64,000 bases of DNA, taken from positions 3,348,001-3,412,000 of the forward strand of contig CM074132.1 of assembly GCA_037178625.1 (NCBI GenBank), written 5' to 3'. The stretch's first letter is position 1, and each line of letters begins with the position of its first letter. Below the pieces are notes generated by a model that saw only the letters and a program-made list of their open reading frames with translations, did no database searches and had not been told where the DNA came from. The position numbers and the translations under genes were made by a program. This DNA is from Skeletonema tropicum (lineage: Eukaryota > Bacillariophyta > Thalassiosirophyceae > Thalassiosirales > Thalassiosiraceae). Positions 31,410 to 43,600 of the stretch are shown piece after piece.

Positions 31410-32333
31410 AAGTGTGCAGTCACATGGTCATGCGGTGAGGGGTAGAAACCAGCAATACTTGTAGCAGCCCGATGCTGCTGCACCTTTTGGACTGAATATT
31501 ATAGACTTGGTCGGAATGGGAGCAAGACATGCCATACAATTCACTCGATGTGATCACAAAGATGATGCAACTCGCCAGAAATATTCGAGACGGCAGGTTG
31601 TTTAAGACTATATAGAGGGTATATTTGAGAAAGGAATTCATAACGATGTTGCGATGGACGAGATAAGAGAGTTTAAATGAAACCAACGAAGAAAATTTAT
31701 GCCATGCTAAAAGATAGGCAATGATACAAGGTAGAGGGCGGGATTCATCCCAATCTCCGTTGACATAAGTCTATATTAACAGTGTAATGATTTTATTGGA
31801 GCAAATGCCTTCGTTCCTTTTATTCTGGCGTATCCGTAATATTGAGGTTCTGCCTGGCTGCTTACCCACCAAGCTCCCTACTTAGTAGAAATCCACCATG
31901 TGAGACTCCCATCTATTTTGTATGTACTAGGTATTAGGTATTGCAACTGTCCTAATAGATTCTTCAGAATTAATGCAACTTCAACTCTTTTATGAGAACA
32001 CAGTCGTGGCTCGCAACCAAAACCAGTTTGGGGACAGGAAGCAAAAATATTGTCCTATTGAGAGTACCGTAAAGGAAATCCTTTCTTATTTCCATCATTC
32101 AGAGTACCACTTTAAACGTCTTGTGTGCATGTCTTGTATATAGACATTCCTAATACCCTCTCTACCACGTGCGTATGATGTAATCCTACTTCCTTACCCA
32201 AAACTTTGGCCTCTTCTTGGACGAGAGTGTCGTTTGTCGTTTGTCGTTTGTACTCCTCTAGAGGACCCTATTTGTTGTTTATCGTTCTATCATGCGATAG
32301 ATCTGAATCTGAAATTGGACTCAGTGGAGACAA
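31410..32333. other. Intergenic stretch upstream of MORN paralogue 2
   Basis: No gene seen. A short tandem GTCGTTTGTCGTTTGTCGTTT sits at about 32229-32250. Confidence 0.3.
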
Positions 32334-32899
32334 ATGAAGATGACGAGGCAATCGGGACGTCGTGCGAGTGCTGAATCCTCGCAAACACAACCTGTTAGCA
32401 TTCTCCGCCACCGCCGCTCTTCCACATCCAAATCCACAGCCACCGGGAGCACGTCCAGATATGACAACAGCTCCACGTCCGCAGTGCCATTCAATCGATT
32501 GCCCCACAACACGAACGATACTGCATATTGTGATACACCAGATAGGGCGCTGAGAAATAGCAGTAGTAGCTTTCATGAAGATTCCAGCAGATGTTATGGT
32601 TATGATCATTTTGACGGCCTTAATTCATCTGCACCAAATCTGGGCAGCAACAGCAACAACAACTTCGAACTAATTAGAGACCCCAACGAGCTTGCTGATC
32701 GTATCATCAAATTCAATAACACTTATGCTTCTTCGTCAAATAGGAATAATGGAAAAGGATATCAGTCCTTAACTACGCCACATTCGTCAAGATCAACTTC
32801 TGCTTCAGGTTTGATGATGCAACGTAGTCGTAGTTGTGGTGAATTGAATGCTGATAGCCAGCCAGAAGCATGAGTAGCGCCTGCACTTTGATGTACTTT

Positions 32900-32981
32900 T
32901 GCTGATCATATGCGAAAGTCGTACCACTGAGCCACTAGACGTCTAGTGGCTCAGTGGTACGACTTTCGCATATGATCAGCA
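32900..32981. repeat. 82-bp perfect palindrome inside MORN paralogue 2
   Basis: Every base of 32900-32940 pairs with 32941-32981 with no spacer. The right arm contains TGGCTCAGTGG (32947-32957), a perfect match to the Pol III A-box consensus TRGCNNAGYNGG, within a tRNA-5'-half-like context (TAGTGGCTCAGTGGTA). It may be a tRNA-derived fold-back insertion. It is flanked by TT on both sides. Confidence 0.85.
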
Positions 32982-33984
32982 TTGAAGACACCATCTTCAG
33001 AGGACCTAGACCTAGATCGCAGGCAACAACAGCGACATACACCTGAAGAGTCATGGGGCGATGCAGCTGACGAAGAATATCTTGGCTTACTGGATCAAAG
33101 TGGTCGCTACGGCTGTGGCCGTGGGAGTGCCTCTACCTCTACCTCTGAACACTGTCCAGATTGTTTGCGAAGCCGTGAAATAATGAATACATCTTCATTA
33201 TCTACACCCCCATTGAACAGTCATCAATCATTGGGACGATCTTCAACTCCTAGCTACGCTGATGTCACACCTTTGTCGCCTCAGAACTGTGTTGAACGGG
33301 GACGATGTAAACTCCACCCACAATACGAATTGTGCGACCAGAATTTGCCGAAGGGACATAGGTGTCCTATGTGCTTTGCCATGTCTCATTATAATCCGAA
33401 ATGGCGTGGTAAGAATCAAGATTGCCATTCTAGTACAGCCTCTATTGTTGAAAACTCCTCTGCTTTATCAAGAAATGTTGGTCAAAATAGTTCTATTCGC
33501 AGCGAAATGAGGAGGAGCAACAACCCAAATCAAATGCCTATCGATCCTGGCGTCTACAAGGATGGCGATTACTATGATACGTCAACACGAGGTAGGGATC
33601 GAACGAGACCTTTGAATAACAACTACAACTCTGCGTATCCCAAAAGCCTTTCAGCTTCAGCGACGATGTCTCCTCGAAGTAGGGAGAGGGGGAGGAGCAA
33701 GAGTGCAAATCGGACGCCAGTCAATCCTAACTTGATTGAGGATGACAGTATTGACACATCGAAAATGGGTCTTGGCCGAATGATGACGGAGAGGGGGAGA
33801 TCAGTGGAGCAGCAGCGCCATCTTGGTGGCGATGGAGAAAGGCAGCGTCGATCACGAACACGTAGTCCTCACGCAAAAAACAAAGATGTCGACTGCAACA
33901 GAAGCTGCCGTAGCAGCAGTCGGGGAAAGGGTTTGGCAAATGCCCTAGGGAATATTCGTGAGAAGCTCACTACTCATATCCCTA

Positions 33985-34239
33985 GTGAGTTTTTGGGGGG
34001 CTATTTTTGTGGATGAGATTGAATATTCAATCTCATCTGCCTGAAAATTAGTATTTGTAGCTCACGTGCATGCACATAAAAGAGCTACCGCAGCAATCTG
34101 AGAGTCGGCCGGCCCAGTCCAACCCTCCCGCCAATTTCTTACCGCGACAAAAACACGCGATAACGGCTTCTGGCGATGGATGAGATTGAATATTCAATCT
34201 CATCCTGGATGAGATTGAATACTCAATCTCAAAACTCAC
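33985..34239. mobile_element. 255-bp TA-flanked MITE inserted in MORN paralogue 2
   Basis: Begins GTGAGTTTT and ends AAAACTCAC, with TA on both sides (33983-33984 and 34240-34241), as for Tc1/mariner-type elements. Inside are 26-bp perfect palindromes at 34012-34037 and 34179-34204 and a near-copy at 34207-34231. Removing the element with one TA joins CCT-ATG-GAT in frame across the gap. The interior also contains CCCGCCAATTTCTTACCGCG, a phrase almost repeated at about 54925. Confidence 0.8.
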
Positions 34240-35298
34240 TATGGATATTTCATCGTTTGAGTCAACCTCGTCGCGGCATCGATCTCGATCGCGTAGTCGT
34301 AGTCGTAGGACGATGCGATTGTCAGATAAGGATAAGGAGCAGAGAATGGTTGATACGACGAGTCTTCACGCAATTGACGAGGGTAAGCGAGGAGGTAGCA
34401 GAGACAGAATGTCTTCGTCCTACGCTGGAAGACCAAACCAGAAATCTGACTTCAATAATCCATTCGTACCTAGTAAGGTGACCTTTGACAAGAAAACTGG
34501 ACGATGTAAGAAGCACCCTTCTGTTGTTTTGGCAAAGAAGTCGGCATAAACCTGGAAGCTGGGAGGTTATCAAGCAGAATGGATGCCCTTTATGTGCTCA
34601 AGTGGGGAGCGCATCTGACCGTGATCGTGATGAGAGTGGGCAAGATATTGACGAAAATGCAAAGAGGAAGATGGATATGTTGCTGAGGGGTAGTCAAGGA
34701 ATCAATGGAGACGCTTCCATGCCTCTATCAAAAAAGACAGAGGTTAGACCTCGAAGGTCTTCCTCCTTCTCGAGGGGTACTGCCAGTGGCGACTCTACAG
34801 CACCAAATCAAAGCATTATTGACAAGATTCCAGAGGAATTACAATTACAAAATACGAGCGTATCGAGAATGCTTTACACTACTCCAATGGGAGAGACTGG
34901 CTGGTATACAGGCGAAGTTGACTTTGATCGAAATCCTCACGGTCAAGGCCGAATGAGGTACAAAACAGGCCATTCGTATGAGGGGCAGTGGATCCATGGA
35001 TATGGGGAAGTCCATTTGGAAAACTTGGACAGAATGAAGTCCGGATTTGGCACGAACAAGGCTGCATGGGAGCAGAGGTAGGTGGCTCCCTCTGACTCTG
35101 AAGATTCAGATGCGGGTTATCCATCCGTGTCCGTGTAGATGTAGATAAAACAAAAGTAAACGAAATCGATTTTGTGGAGAGCAGCTCAGTCAAAGGAAGT
35201 AGATGACTATAGTTGCCTTCGTCTGGCTTTGATACAAACATGGCTTGAAGCTCGACTACCATCACGTTTCTTCTAATAAAGCAAAAGCATACCTTGAC

Positions 35299-36390
35299 TT
35301 ATTCTTTCTTCTCGTACTGGCGGATTTGGCGAGCGCAGATGGATTGAAATGGTTCCTCGGCTGGAACACTTATGCTTTTTAGATGGGATGCATTCTAACT
35401 GGTCACTGGGTCCTTGCCCATGAATGTGGACATGGCGCCTTCTCTCCCAGTCAGACATACAATGACTTTTGGGTGTTAATGTTAATTATGCATCAGGCTC
35501 TTTTAGTGCCTTACTTTGCAAGCAGTACACTCACGCCAAGCATCACAGGCGCACCAAACCAATAATACTGTGGATGGGGAGAGCCACACACGCCCAAGAC
35601 GAGGGATGAGATGGGGTTAAAGTTAAAGAACCAAGTTGAGCTTGAGCGTCGTGGTGGTTTTGCTGCTATTCATGAGACTATTGGCGATGGACCTTTTGTG
35701 TTTCTTTGGGTTCTTGCTGACTTGGTTATTGGATGGCCTTTGTATTGATGGGAATAATAAGGGGTACTGGACGTCTCGGAAATTATGGCAAGCCACTTGA
35801 TGGAGACATAATTGATTATTACAGGCCCTGGTCGAAGATGTTTCCGGCCAAAATTCGTGCCAAGATTGCCGTTTCTATATACAATTGGAGTGATTGCATC
35901 ATGAGTGGGACTGGGACTTTACTTCGCGGCTCAGGAATATGGTGTGCTTCCAGTTCACCTTTGGTACATGGGACCACTTGAGTGGGAACAGGCCTGGCTC
36001 GTTCTTTACTCTTGGGTGCAGCACAATGACCCATCTGTTCCTCAATACGGACCTGGCGAATGAACTTGGGCTTGGGTGAAGGTGAAGGTGAAGGTGAAGG
36101 TGAAGGTGAGGGAGCTCCTATCGCCCCTCTGGAATTTTTTATTTTTTCCACCACAAGACTGGATCTACTCATGTTGCTCACCACTTGTTCCATGAGATAT
36201 GTACCTTTCTAGAAGGCCGACGTTGCCACTGCTGCCATCAAGGCTTACCTTAAACCGAAGGGGTTTTAGCTTTACATTTACAACTATGATTATGATCCTA
36301 CACCGTGGCACAAGGCCATGTGGAGGGTTGATTTAAATGGTGCGAGACTTTTACTTCTCTACGAAGCGCACATGCACAATCGCATTGGCG
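35299..36390 (+). pseudogene. Delta-12 (omega-6) fatty-acid desaturase, dead copy
   Basis: All three histidine boxes of a membrane fatty-acid desaturase survive, in different frames: box 1 [20 protein letters not shown] (His-Glu-Cys-Gly-His at 35419-35433), box 2 HAKHHRRTN (about 35532-35558) and box 3 HVAHHLFHE (36170 on). Between them are ESHT.., VELERRGGFAAIHETIGDGP, DYYRPWSKMFPAKIRAKI and QHNDPSVPQYG, the usual order of plant/diatom delta-12 enzymes. Frame breaks and in-frame stops occur throughout, the N-terminus is short, and a GGTGAA hexanucleotide is expanded to about five copies (36078-36110) in the middle of a WVKG motif. The functional relative would insert the second double bond into oleoyl lipids. 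Confidence 0.85.
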
Positions 36391-37024
36391 CTGTAGCTAT
36401 ATAGCTATTCAATATTATGATTATGTATCCATGTATGACCATGACACAAGAGCACCAGAGCCCTGGGCCGAATGATTCAACTTCGACTTCGACTTTGATC
36501 ATCCCATGCAGCTGCAGCTATGTAGTGCCTTTTGTCTGGCATGTATACCTATCTTGGCATGGCGACTGAATCGTAGTCCTTTCGTCAACACTCTCTCTAT
36601 CTCTAGTAGTGTCTCGCTCTTTATGTATGTGATCCTACTTCACTTAAAGTAGTTAATACAGTACTAAAATACTTAGGACTAGTACCATACGATTGTCCTC
36701 ACGGTACTAAAAAGATAAAACCATTACATAATATTATGAAAGCGCGTGCTTGAGCGCAACCACACGACTAAAACGGCCTTTCCTATCGAAAATGACCCCG
36801 CACTTGTTGTTCCGCTGTTCCCCCCTTCTCGCTCCTCCTGTCACGGTAGTTATTATGATCTCATGTGGATGACCTACATAAAGACACACACACAAAAATA
36901 ACTTCTTCAAAAATGTCCACGATGTAAATGACTTCAAATGCCATAACTCCACGGCCACAAAAAAATGTTGATCAGTTGCATCATGTTGGAGGAGTAATAT
37001 GGTAACGATTCATATGAGAAGAGA
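36391..37024. other. Spacer upstream of MORN paralogue 3
   Basis: No gene seen, apart from the extreme 3' end of the desaturase relic. The last 100 bases probably contain the promoter of the next gene. Confidence 0.3.
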
Positions 37025-40000
37025 ATGAAGCAATCTACACGTACACCCTCCTCATCCTCACAGCCACAGCCACAGCCACAGCCACAGCCACAACCTGTTG
37101 GTGCTAGTGCTAGCATTTTCCGTCGCTCATCCACAGGGGCGCTCCCATTCCCAAGCCCAAGGCCGCAACCGCATTCTATCGGTGTTCTCCGCCGCTCTTC
37201 CACATATTATGACGCCCCAGCTACTAGAAACAAAACTAGAACTAGAACTAGAACGCTGAGGCCGAGAAATAACAGCTTCGACTTCAGCTTTCATTACCGT
37301 GGCGATGTCAACAGCAACAACAATAGTAATGGTAATGGTAACCTTGAATCGTCTACACCGAATTTGTACAGCAAAAGCAACTTAATCGCAGACCCCAACG
37401 AGCTAGCTGATCGTATCATCAAATTCAATGTCTCATATGCTCCAGCTGTGTCTAATGATGGCAAAGGATATCATTGTATGACTAATCCACATCCACCTAG
37501 ATCAGCCTCTTTGGATTCGAGGAAACAACGTAGTCTTGGTGAGTTGATGAGTCCATATTCAAATGATCTTAGCGAAAAGCGACGTAGATCTAGCTCCAGC
37601 GTATCATGGTGTGATGCAGCCGAAGATGAGTATGAGTATGATGGAATTAATCTGGATATGGATCAAAGTGATCGCTTCCCTAAAAGCACTTCAGCTTCAT
37701 CAAAAATATCCGGTCGTAGTAGTACCAGTCTCAGCAGAGAGAAGAGGAGGAGCCTGAGTCCGAGTGCAATTCAGATGCCAACTGATCTTGGCTTGGATAA
37801 GGATGATGAATACTATGATACCTCGGCAGGAGGTAGGAATCAAATGAGATCACGTAATAGGTCTGCTGAAACTGAAAGCCCTCCAGCGCGGAGATCTCGT
37901 CAGAGATCAGTGGAGCAGCAGCATCGTCGTAGAAATCGAGAAAGACAGCGACAATCGCGAACGCATGGCTCTCGTGATCAAAGCAGAGATCAGCACTGTA
38001 GCAGAAGGAGAAGCTGTAACATGAGAAGTCGGGGCAGGAGTTTGAAGCGTGCCCAAGGAAATGGTCGTGGCACGGCCAATACTGCTACTGATGTGCCGAC
38101 ATCTTTGAACTTTTCACAAGAGATCAGACCATATGTGCACCAAGACGATGATTTGAAGTTTGACATCGACGAGGATACAAAGAAGATGATGGATATGTTG
38201 CTGAGGGGTGGTGAAGACATCAATGGAGAAGCCTCCCCCCAAAGGTCGATGAATACCGAAGGAATGGTAGAATCTGACCGCGATGAAATGGGGCAACCTT
38301 TCGACGAAGATGCTCAGAGGAAGATGAGGGGTGGCCAAGATACTAGTGGAGACACCTCTCCTGAATGGTCGAATACCGAAGCTAGAGGCGCAACACATGA
38401 AATCCCACCACCACCAAAATCTTCATCGGCATCAGTTATCCATTCCGTTGCGACTTACGAAGTTTCAGATGGGCCTCGTGTAATTTATCCCAAGCACAAT
38501 GCCCCTTTCAGCAACAAATCATCTCCTCGTCCACTTCCTCCTCCTGTCATGTCTTGGGAGAAGCATGACCAGCATCCTGTTACTGTTACGTCTAGTCCAT
38601 CATGCCAAGATACGTTTGAAGGTACGTCAGAAAGAAAATTGGAGAAATACTTGGCTAAAGGCAGCAGGAACATCGACCGACACCGTGGGTCTAGTTCTAA
38701 TGAAGCAATTTCGCCACAAGGGAACATAAGAAAAGGAATATGGACATGCAGCTCTGGAACTGGAAGAAATGTCTCCAGGTCCAGGGATCGAAGTGGTGCT
38801 GGACAGATATTGTTTGACCGAGCCCATGAAAAGCTTGACTGTAACGAACGTCAGGTAAATAGCGTTGATCTGTATGAGGCTGAGGTGGGATTAGCGCTGC
38901 AGCAAATCAAATCTCGAACCTCGCCTCCGCCTCCACCAAATAGTTCAGAAGCAGTTGATATGGGAAAGACAACTCCTTCGTCACAGAAGATTGTGTCCAA
39001 CTCCAATCATTTGCAGCAGCAGCAGCAGCAGCAGCAGCAGCACAACTGCCATCCTCAAATGCATCAAATCCAAGTACCTGAGCAGCAACAAGTGTATCAT
39101 CAGCATCAAATGCTGCCAAACTCACTGCAACAGTCGCAGTCGGCTAAAGAGGATGTAGATGTAGAATGGACGAATTATGCGGTCAAATGTTCTGCCAGGC
39201 ATAATGCAGACTCTTCCAAGAAGAAAGAACGAAGAAAGAGCAAGATCTCTGGCAAGATCCCCGGGAAACTTTCTACTCATAATGATCGTACACACTTGGC
39301 TGTGAAAGATATGCCATTCACAGGACTCTTGCGGAGATGCCGGCATTTACACTGGTCAAGTCAATGAGAATGGTCGCCCTGATGGCAAGGGTTCAATGAA
39401 GTACAACAATGGGATCTTCTATGAGGGAACTTGGGTAGACGGTAGTCAAGAGGAAAAGGCATTGACGCAGTACAATCGTATCCGAGGTGGATTTACATCG
39501 TGGGAAGGCAAGGGGAAAGTTGCAGCGAAAAGTGGACAAACATTGCCTTGGAATGCTCATAAAAATGATGAACACGACAAGAATGATAAGACCAATGTGA
39601 GAGGTATGGAGTGGGTAGATTTCATTGGTGAGGCGGGGCGATACACTGGTGAAGTGAATAACTACAAAGAACCTCATGGAAGGGGCATTATGAAGTATAA
39701 CTTCGGGTTGATTGTCGAGGGAGAATGGGTGCGTGGTATGCTGAAACAAAACCCTCACAGGTCGCGCTCTCAGTGCAGCGGAATTGATTGCAAGAGGTCA
39801 AGGTACTGATGCCATGCCTGTGATGAGTAGCGCGCGTTCGCTTGGAGGCATGCCAGTGAGTACTGGAATTGGCGGCGGAATTGGAATGTCGGTCGGTCCT
39901 GTGATGAGGCCACCGATTTCATGTGGCGAAATGCCTGTTGCTGTTGGCCCAGGAATAGGAAGCAGAATGTACTCCGGGCCTGGAATGTCTGTTGCTCAAG

Positions 40001-40269
40001 CTCAAGATTCAAGTTTTAGTGATGGCATAGGCATACCACAAACGAATAATAATTACATGGCAATGGCAACTCAGCAACAGCAAAATGCAGCACTCGTCAC
40101 TCAACGACAACGATGATTCAATGAAGCCAATGTCTATCTATGGAGGTGGAGATCCTCCGATGTTTCAAATGCAAATGCCTCCTTCACCGCCACAACGATT
40201 AACATACAGCAAGATCAAGATACAATGCAAGACTACCCTGCTCGTCCTCCTCTTGATATTACTTAGATA
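37025..40269 (+). pseudogene. MORN paralogue 3, frame-shifted near its 3' end
   Basis: The first frame (37025-39367, 780 codons) starts MKQSTRTPSSSSQPQPQPQP, with a CAGCCA hexanucleotide run (37060-37090). It shares the LIADPNELADRIIKFN motif with paralogues 1 and 2, has Arg/Ser-rich segments and a CAG-type polyglutamine run (39013-39041). Module A is not evident and module B is missing. MORN repeats then appear in a second frame (about 39325-39800: AGIYTGQVNENGRPDGKG, FYEGTWVDG, GRYTGEVNNYKEPHGRG). A third frame (about 39784-40116) encodes a Gly/Met/Pro-rich tail, followed by a fourth frame to 40269. At least three frame changes are needed, so this is decaying, spliced in an unseen way, or mis-assembled. 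Confidence 0.6.
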
Positions 40270-40674
40270 AAGATAAGCTAATTCCAATGCAAAATGATGA
40301 TTCATGAACCAATAGGCAAAATTCAAAGTCTCGATAAACATGTGATCATCATTTGCTCTCCCAAGCTATGGTCGAGCAAACAAGAGAGACAAAAGTATCC
40401 TCTCTCTGTATCAAAGATGAAAGAGTGGTCCAGTCAAAGTGCTCGTAGGAGTAATAAGTTGAAGTTCAAGTTGAAGATTGGGTGGAGAGCGCTGTCAATT
40501 GTTCACGGAAGTAGGGTTAAGTAGGGTTATTATTTAGGTTCACTTCACCAGCAATCCAGCAAGCTATGTAAGCCATGACGATGACAGGCATGGGCATGTC
40601 ACTGTGCTATTGCTCGTGCATCCTTTGAGATAGACCGGAGGAATATTATCCCTGCTCTCCTATTCAGCTTTTGT
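40270..40674. other. Spacer upstream of the large gene
   Basis: No gene seen; the promoter of the gene starting at 40675 is expected here. Confidence 0.3.
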
Positions 40675-43600
40675 ATGATCCTGAAAGTAATGAGTTTTGA
40701 CGGGGGGAACGGAAACGCCGCCCAAACAACATCATCATCATCTGACGACGACGGAGAGAGGATGAGCGCCAACGGAAGCAACATGAACACTACCGATGGG
40801 TTATTTCTACTCGCCCAAAAAGTATGTGAGGCGATGGAACAAAGAGAATATTCACAGCTGCCAGTTCTATTGAACACTTCATCTGCACATCATCATGGGG
40901 GCAATAATGATGATGAAACTCCCACCAATGAAAATAGAAATGATAATTCAAAATGTCAGCAGATACTACAAGTGTTCTACTTCTCCATTGGACGCAATGA
41001 TATCGGCAAAACCAACTGTAACAACCTTTCTCCTATCGACGAAGTAATAATTCCAGCAGCCATCAAATCACATCTGTTATTACGCGCCCTACTTCATCCA
41101 ACCATGCATCATCTAAATAATTGCAATACGCTACGTTCATTACCGTGGGAAGCAGCCATTGCCGCTATCCAATCCATACAATACTCATCTTCACAAAGAG
41201 CAACTCATAATAACAATTCAGTGTCAGAAGAGATGGCAATGATTACAGAAATTCGTCAATTTATAACAAATTTGCGTAGACACAACTTCAATAATGAAGA
41301 TGAGAGTATTGAGAATGTGACAAACACTTTGGGCTGTCTTTTGGAATTGGGTATGGTGATTATTGCCCCCCTTCTTATTCGACGATATGACTGCAATAAC
41401 CATCATGGACTGAAAAGGATAAACTACAAGGAAATACATCAAGGCAACAATCACAACTACACAAGACGAGAACATTCCTATCTGTTACCGTTAGAATTAA
41501 TTCCTGGAATACTTGCCTCTTTGGATACGTTGGATGATTTATTGGCTGATTTGATTGTTGCGCGGCAGCAACAGCAGGGTCAACAACAAGAAGAGGTGGA
41601 GTGGGAGCATCGGGGACTTGTTGATGTGGATGTGGAGATGATCAATAATGCGAATAATGATGATGATAGCCAGTGCAGTGTTCAAGAACACAACGGCAAC
41701 AATCATGTCCGCTACAACGACAAGCTCCTCTCGGCAATCTACGTACCATTCATTGCCAACAACAATAATAGCAATGGAAGACTAGACAAATTCGACAAAT
41801 CTTCACAGGTCAATACGAGCAGGATGCCTCCCTACCTCTACTAGCATTAGCTATCGATGATGTTCGGTCATGATCCGTATGGCCATGACCTGTACCATCT
41901 GTATGCAGATTGTGATGAGATATTACGTATTGGGATTGTTTAGCGTTGTCTCTTCATCATGTCATTCAATCTAATTTGCGTTGCTATGACTGTAATGATG
42001 AAAAAGAGTTGGATAATGATCAGGAGCAGATAATTAATGAAGCGTCGAGAGATGAGGGGATGCACTTGATTGCACCATCGGACTATCCAGCAATGGTTCG
42101 ATGCGTCTTTCGAATGATAGCTACAAATTCCTCCCATGTCAGCAACAAAAACTCGCAGCGTTCTTTGGGGTGGGAATCCCTCCTGCTACAATTATATCAC
42201 GCAGCAGCAGTAGTATCTGCAAAATTACCATCTATCAAATCACTCCAACCAAGAAGAACTAGTAGCGCATCAGATCATCATTCTGCTACACTCCCAACAG
42301 TGGAATCTCATGTCCTCCTCCCTTCATTTACGGGGGCGTCAGTGATGGTCATTCGATCCGTTCTAGATTCGTGCCGACAGGAATCATGTCTATCGTGTAA
42401 ACGAATGTCAGGGACTACAACTTGGTGGCAGAGTTTTACAACTGATGCTGCGACACCAAGTTGGGCCATTGCAGGCATTGTATTACTGATCATGCGAGCT
42501 CGATCTGCGAACTTCTCCAATTCAATGGGTTCCTCGTCCTCCTCTTCGTTTGGACCTCGTGCCGTGTTTCGGATTGCCTCGGATGTTATGCGTAGGGTGG
42601 CTTCAAGTAATGATAAGAGTGTGACGGAGAAACAGAAACGAATAGGTCTTGGCAGTGATGATGAAATTGGTCACGCTTTGACAGTCTTGTTGGCAATACG
42701 GGGCGGGGGAGGCGAAGAAGGTAGTGGATGTTTGTCATGCTCGGACGGGATGAGTTACAATGCAGATGCAGACAAATGTGCCCTTGATGTACTTGGGGAT
42801 ACTTACTATGCAGGAAGTGGCAAGTTTTGCCATAAATACTTGTGCGGACAAGAGGAGAAGGGCCCGTATTCATTTCAACTTGGTCACAAGACACTCACTC
42901 AATATGCCAACTTGGTTTGCTCCAGTCTAAATCAGGGCAAACTTGATAGTTCTGGAGAAATCAAGTCGTCAGAGTCGTCCATTTCTGAAACTGCCAAAAC
43001 GTGGATCGAAGCGGCCTACATGCTGCTAGATGAAATGACTAATTCCGAATCAAGAGAGAGAGGGTCTTCACGCAAATCAAATGACAGCATCCCAAATGGA
43101 ACTGCTATGGCATTAACCATTATTGTGGTTGTCTTTTGCGAAGTACCCACGTCGCAACATGACATTGTTCGTTCAGTATATAACAGAATCGTAAATTCTT
43201 CTTCTCGGACAAGTAACGACAGCTCGAAACGAAGAGCAAGCGAAAAGTGTTTCCTATTGGTGTCGCTTCTGGCATGGTCGATGGTTGCAAATTATGAAAG
43301 AAACTCGTCTCTGAATTTCGTGCGCAGAAAAGGTGGCAAGAGTGACGAGATCAAGGCTGTGTTGGGCCCGCTGTGCAACCTACTTACAACGCCGGCACCA
43401 GTGTATGATGTATTGTTGGACACCGAGAAGCCAAGCCTGTCTTATTGGGCGTTGCAGCAACTTTCTCGATCGTTAATCCCAATCTCTTCAGGTCGAGAAG
43501 CTATTCTCTCCATGGCTAAAAAGCATCTGCGTTTGACGGCAACATCTTCGCCATACAGCTATTCATCGGCTCAAATCATACCGTTCTCTGAGTCTATGCC

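Larger units (their letters stand above)
32334..35081 (+). pseudogene. MORN/zinc-knuckle paralogue 2, interrupted
   Basis: Same architecture as 26251-28836, but broken at three places. Segment 1 (32334-32873) ends in a stop followed by an 82-bp perfect palindrome (32900-32981). Segment 2 (about 32982-33984) is in the same frame as segment 1 and carries module A (GRCKLHPQYELCDQN ... CPMC). It is cut by a TA-flanked 255-bp element (33985-34239). Segment 3 (34241-34549) carries module B (GRCKKHPSVVLAKKS) and ends by a one-base shift near 34545. Segment 4 (about 34545-35081) holds CPLC and the MORN repeats and stops at GTNKAAWEQR, lacking the Gln-rich tail. The insertions leave it non-functional unless spliced. 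Confidence 0.8.

Noticed and set aside
33985..34239. Interpretation as an ordinary spliceosomal intron
   Set aside because: It has a good GTGAGT start but no AG at or near the required 3' position, while TIRs and a TA duplication explain both ends.
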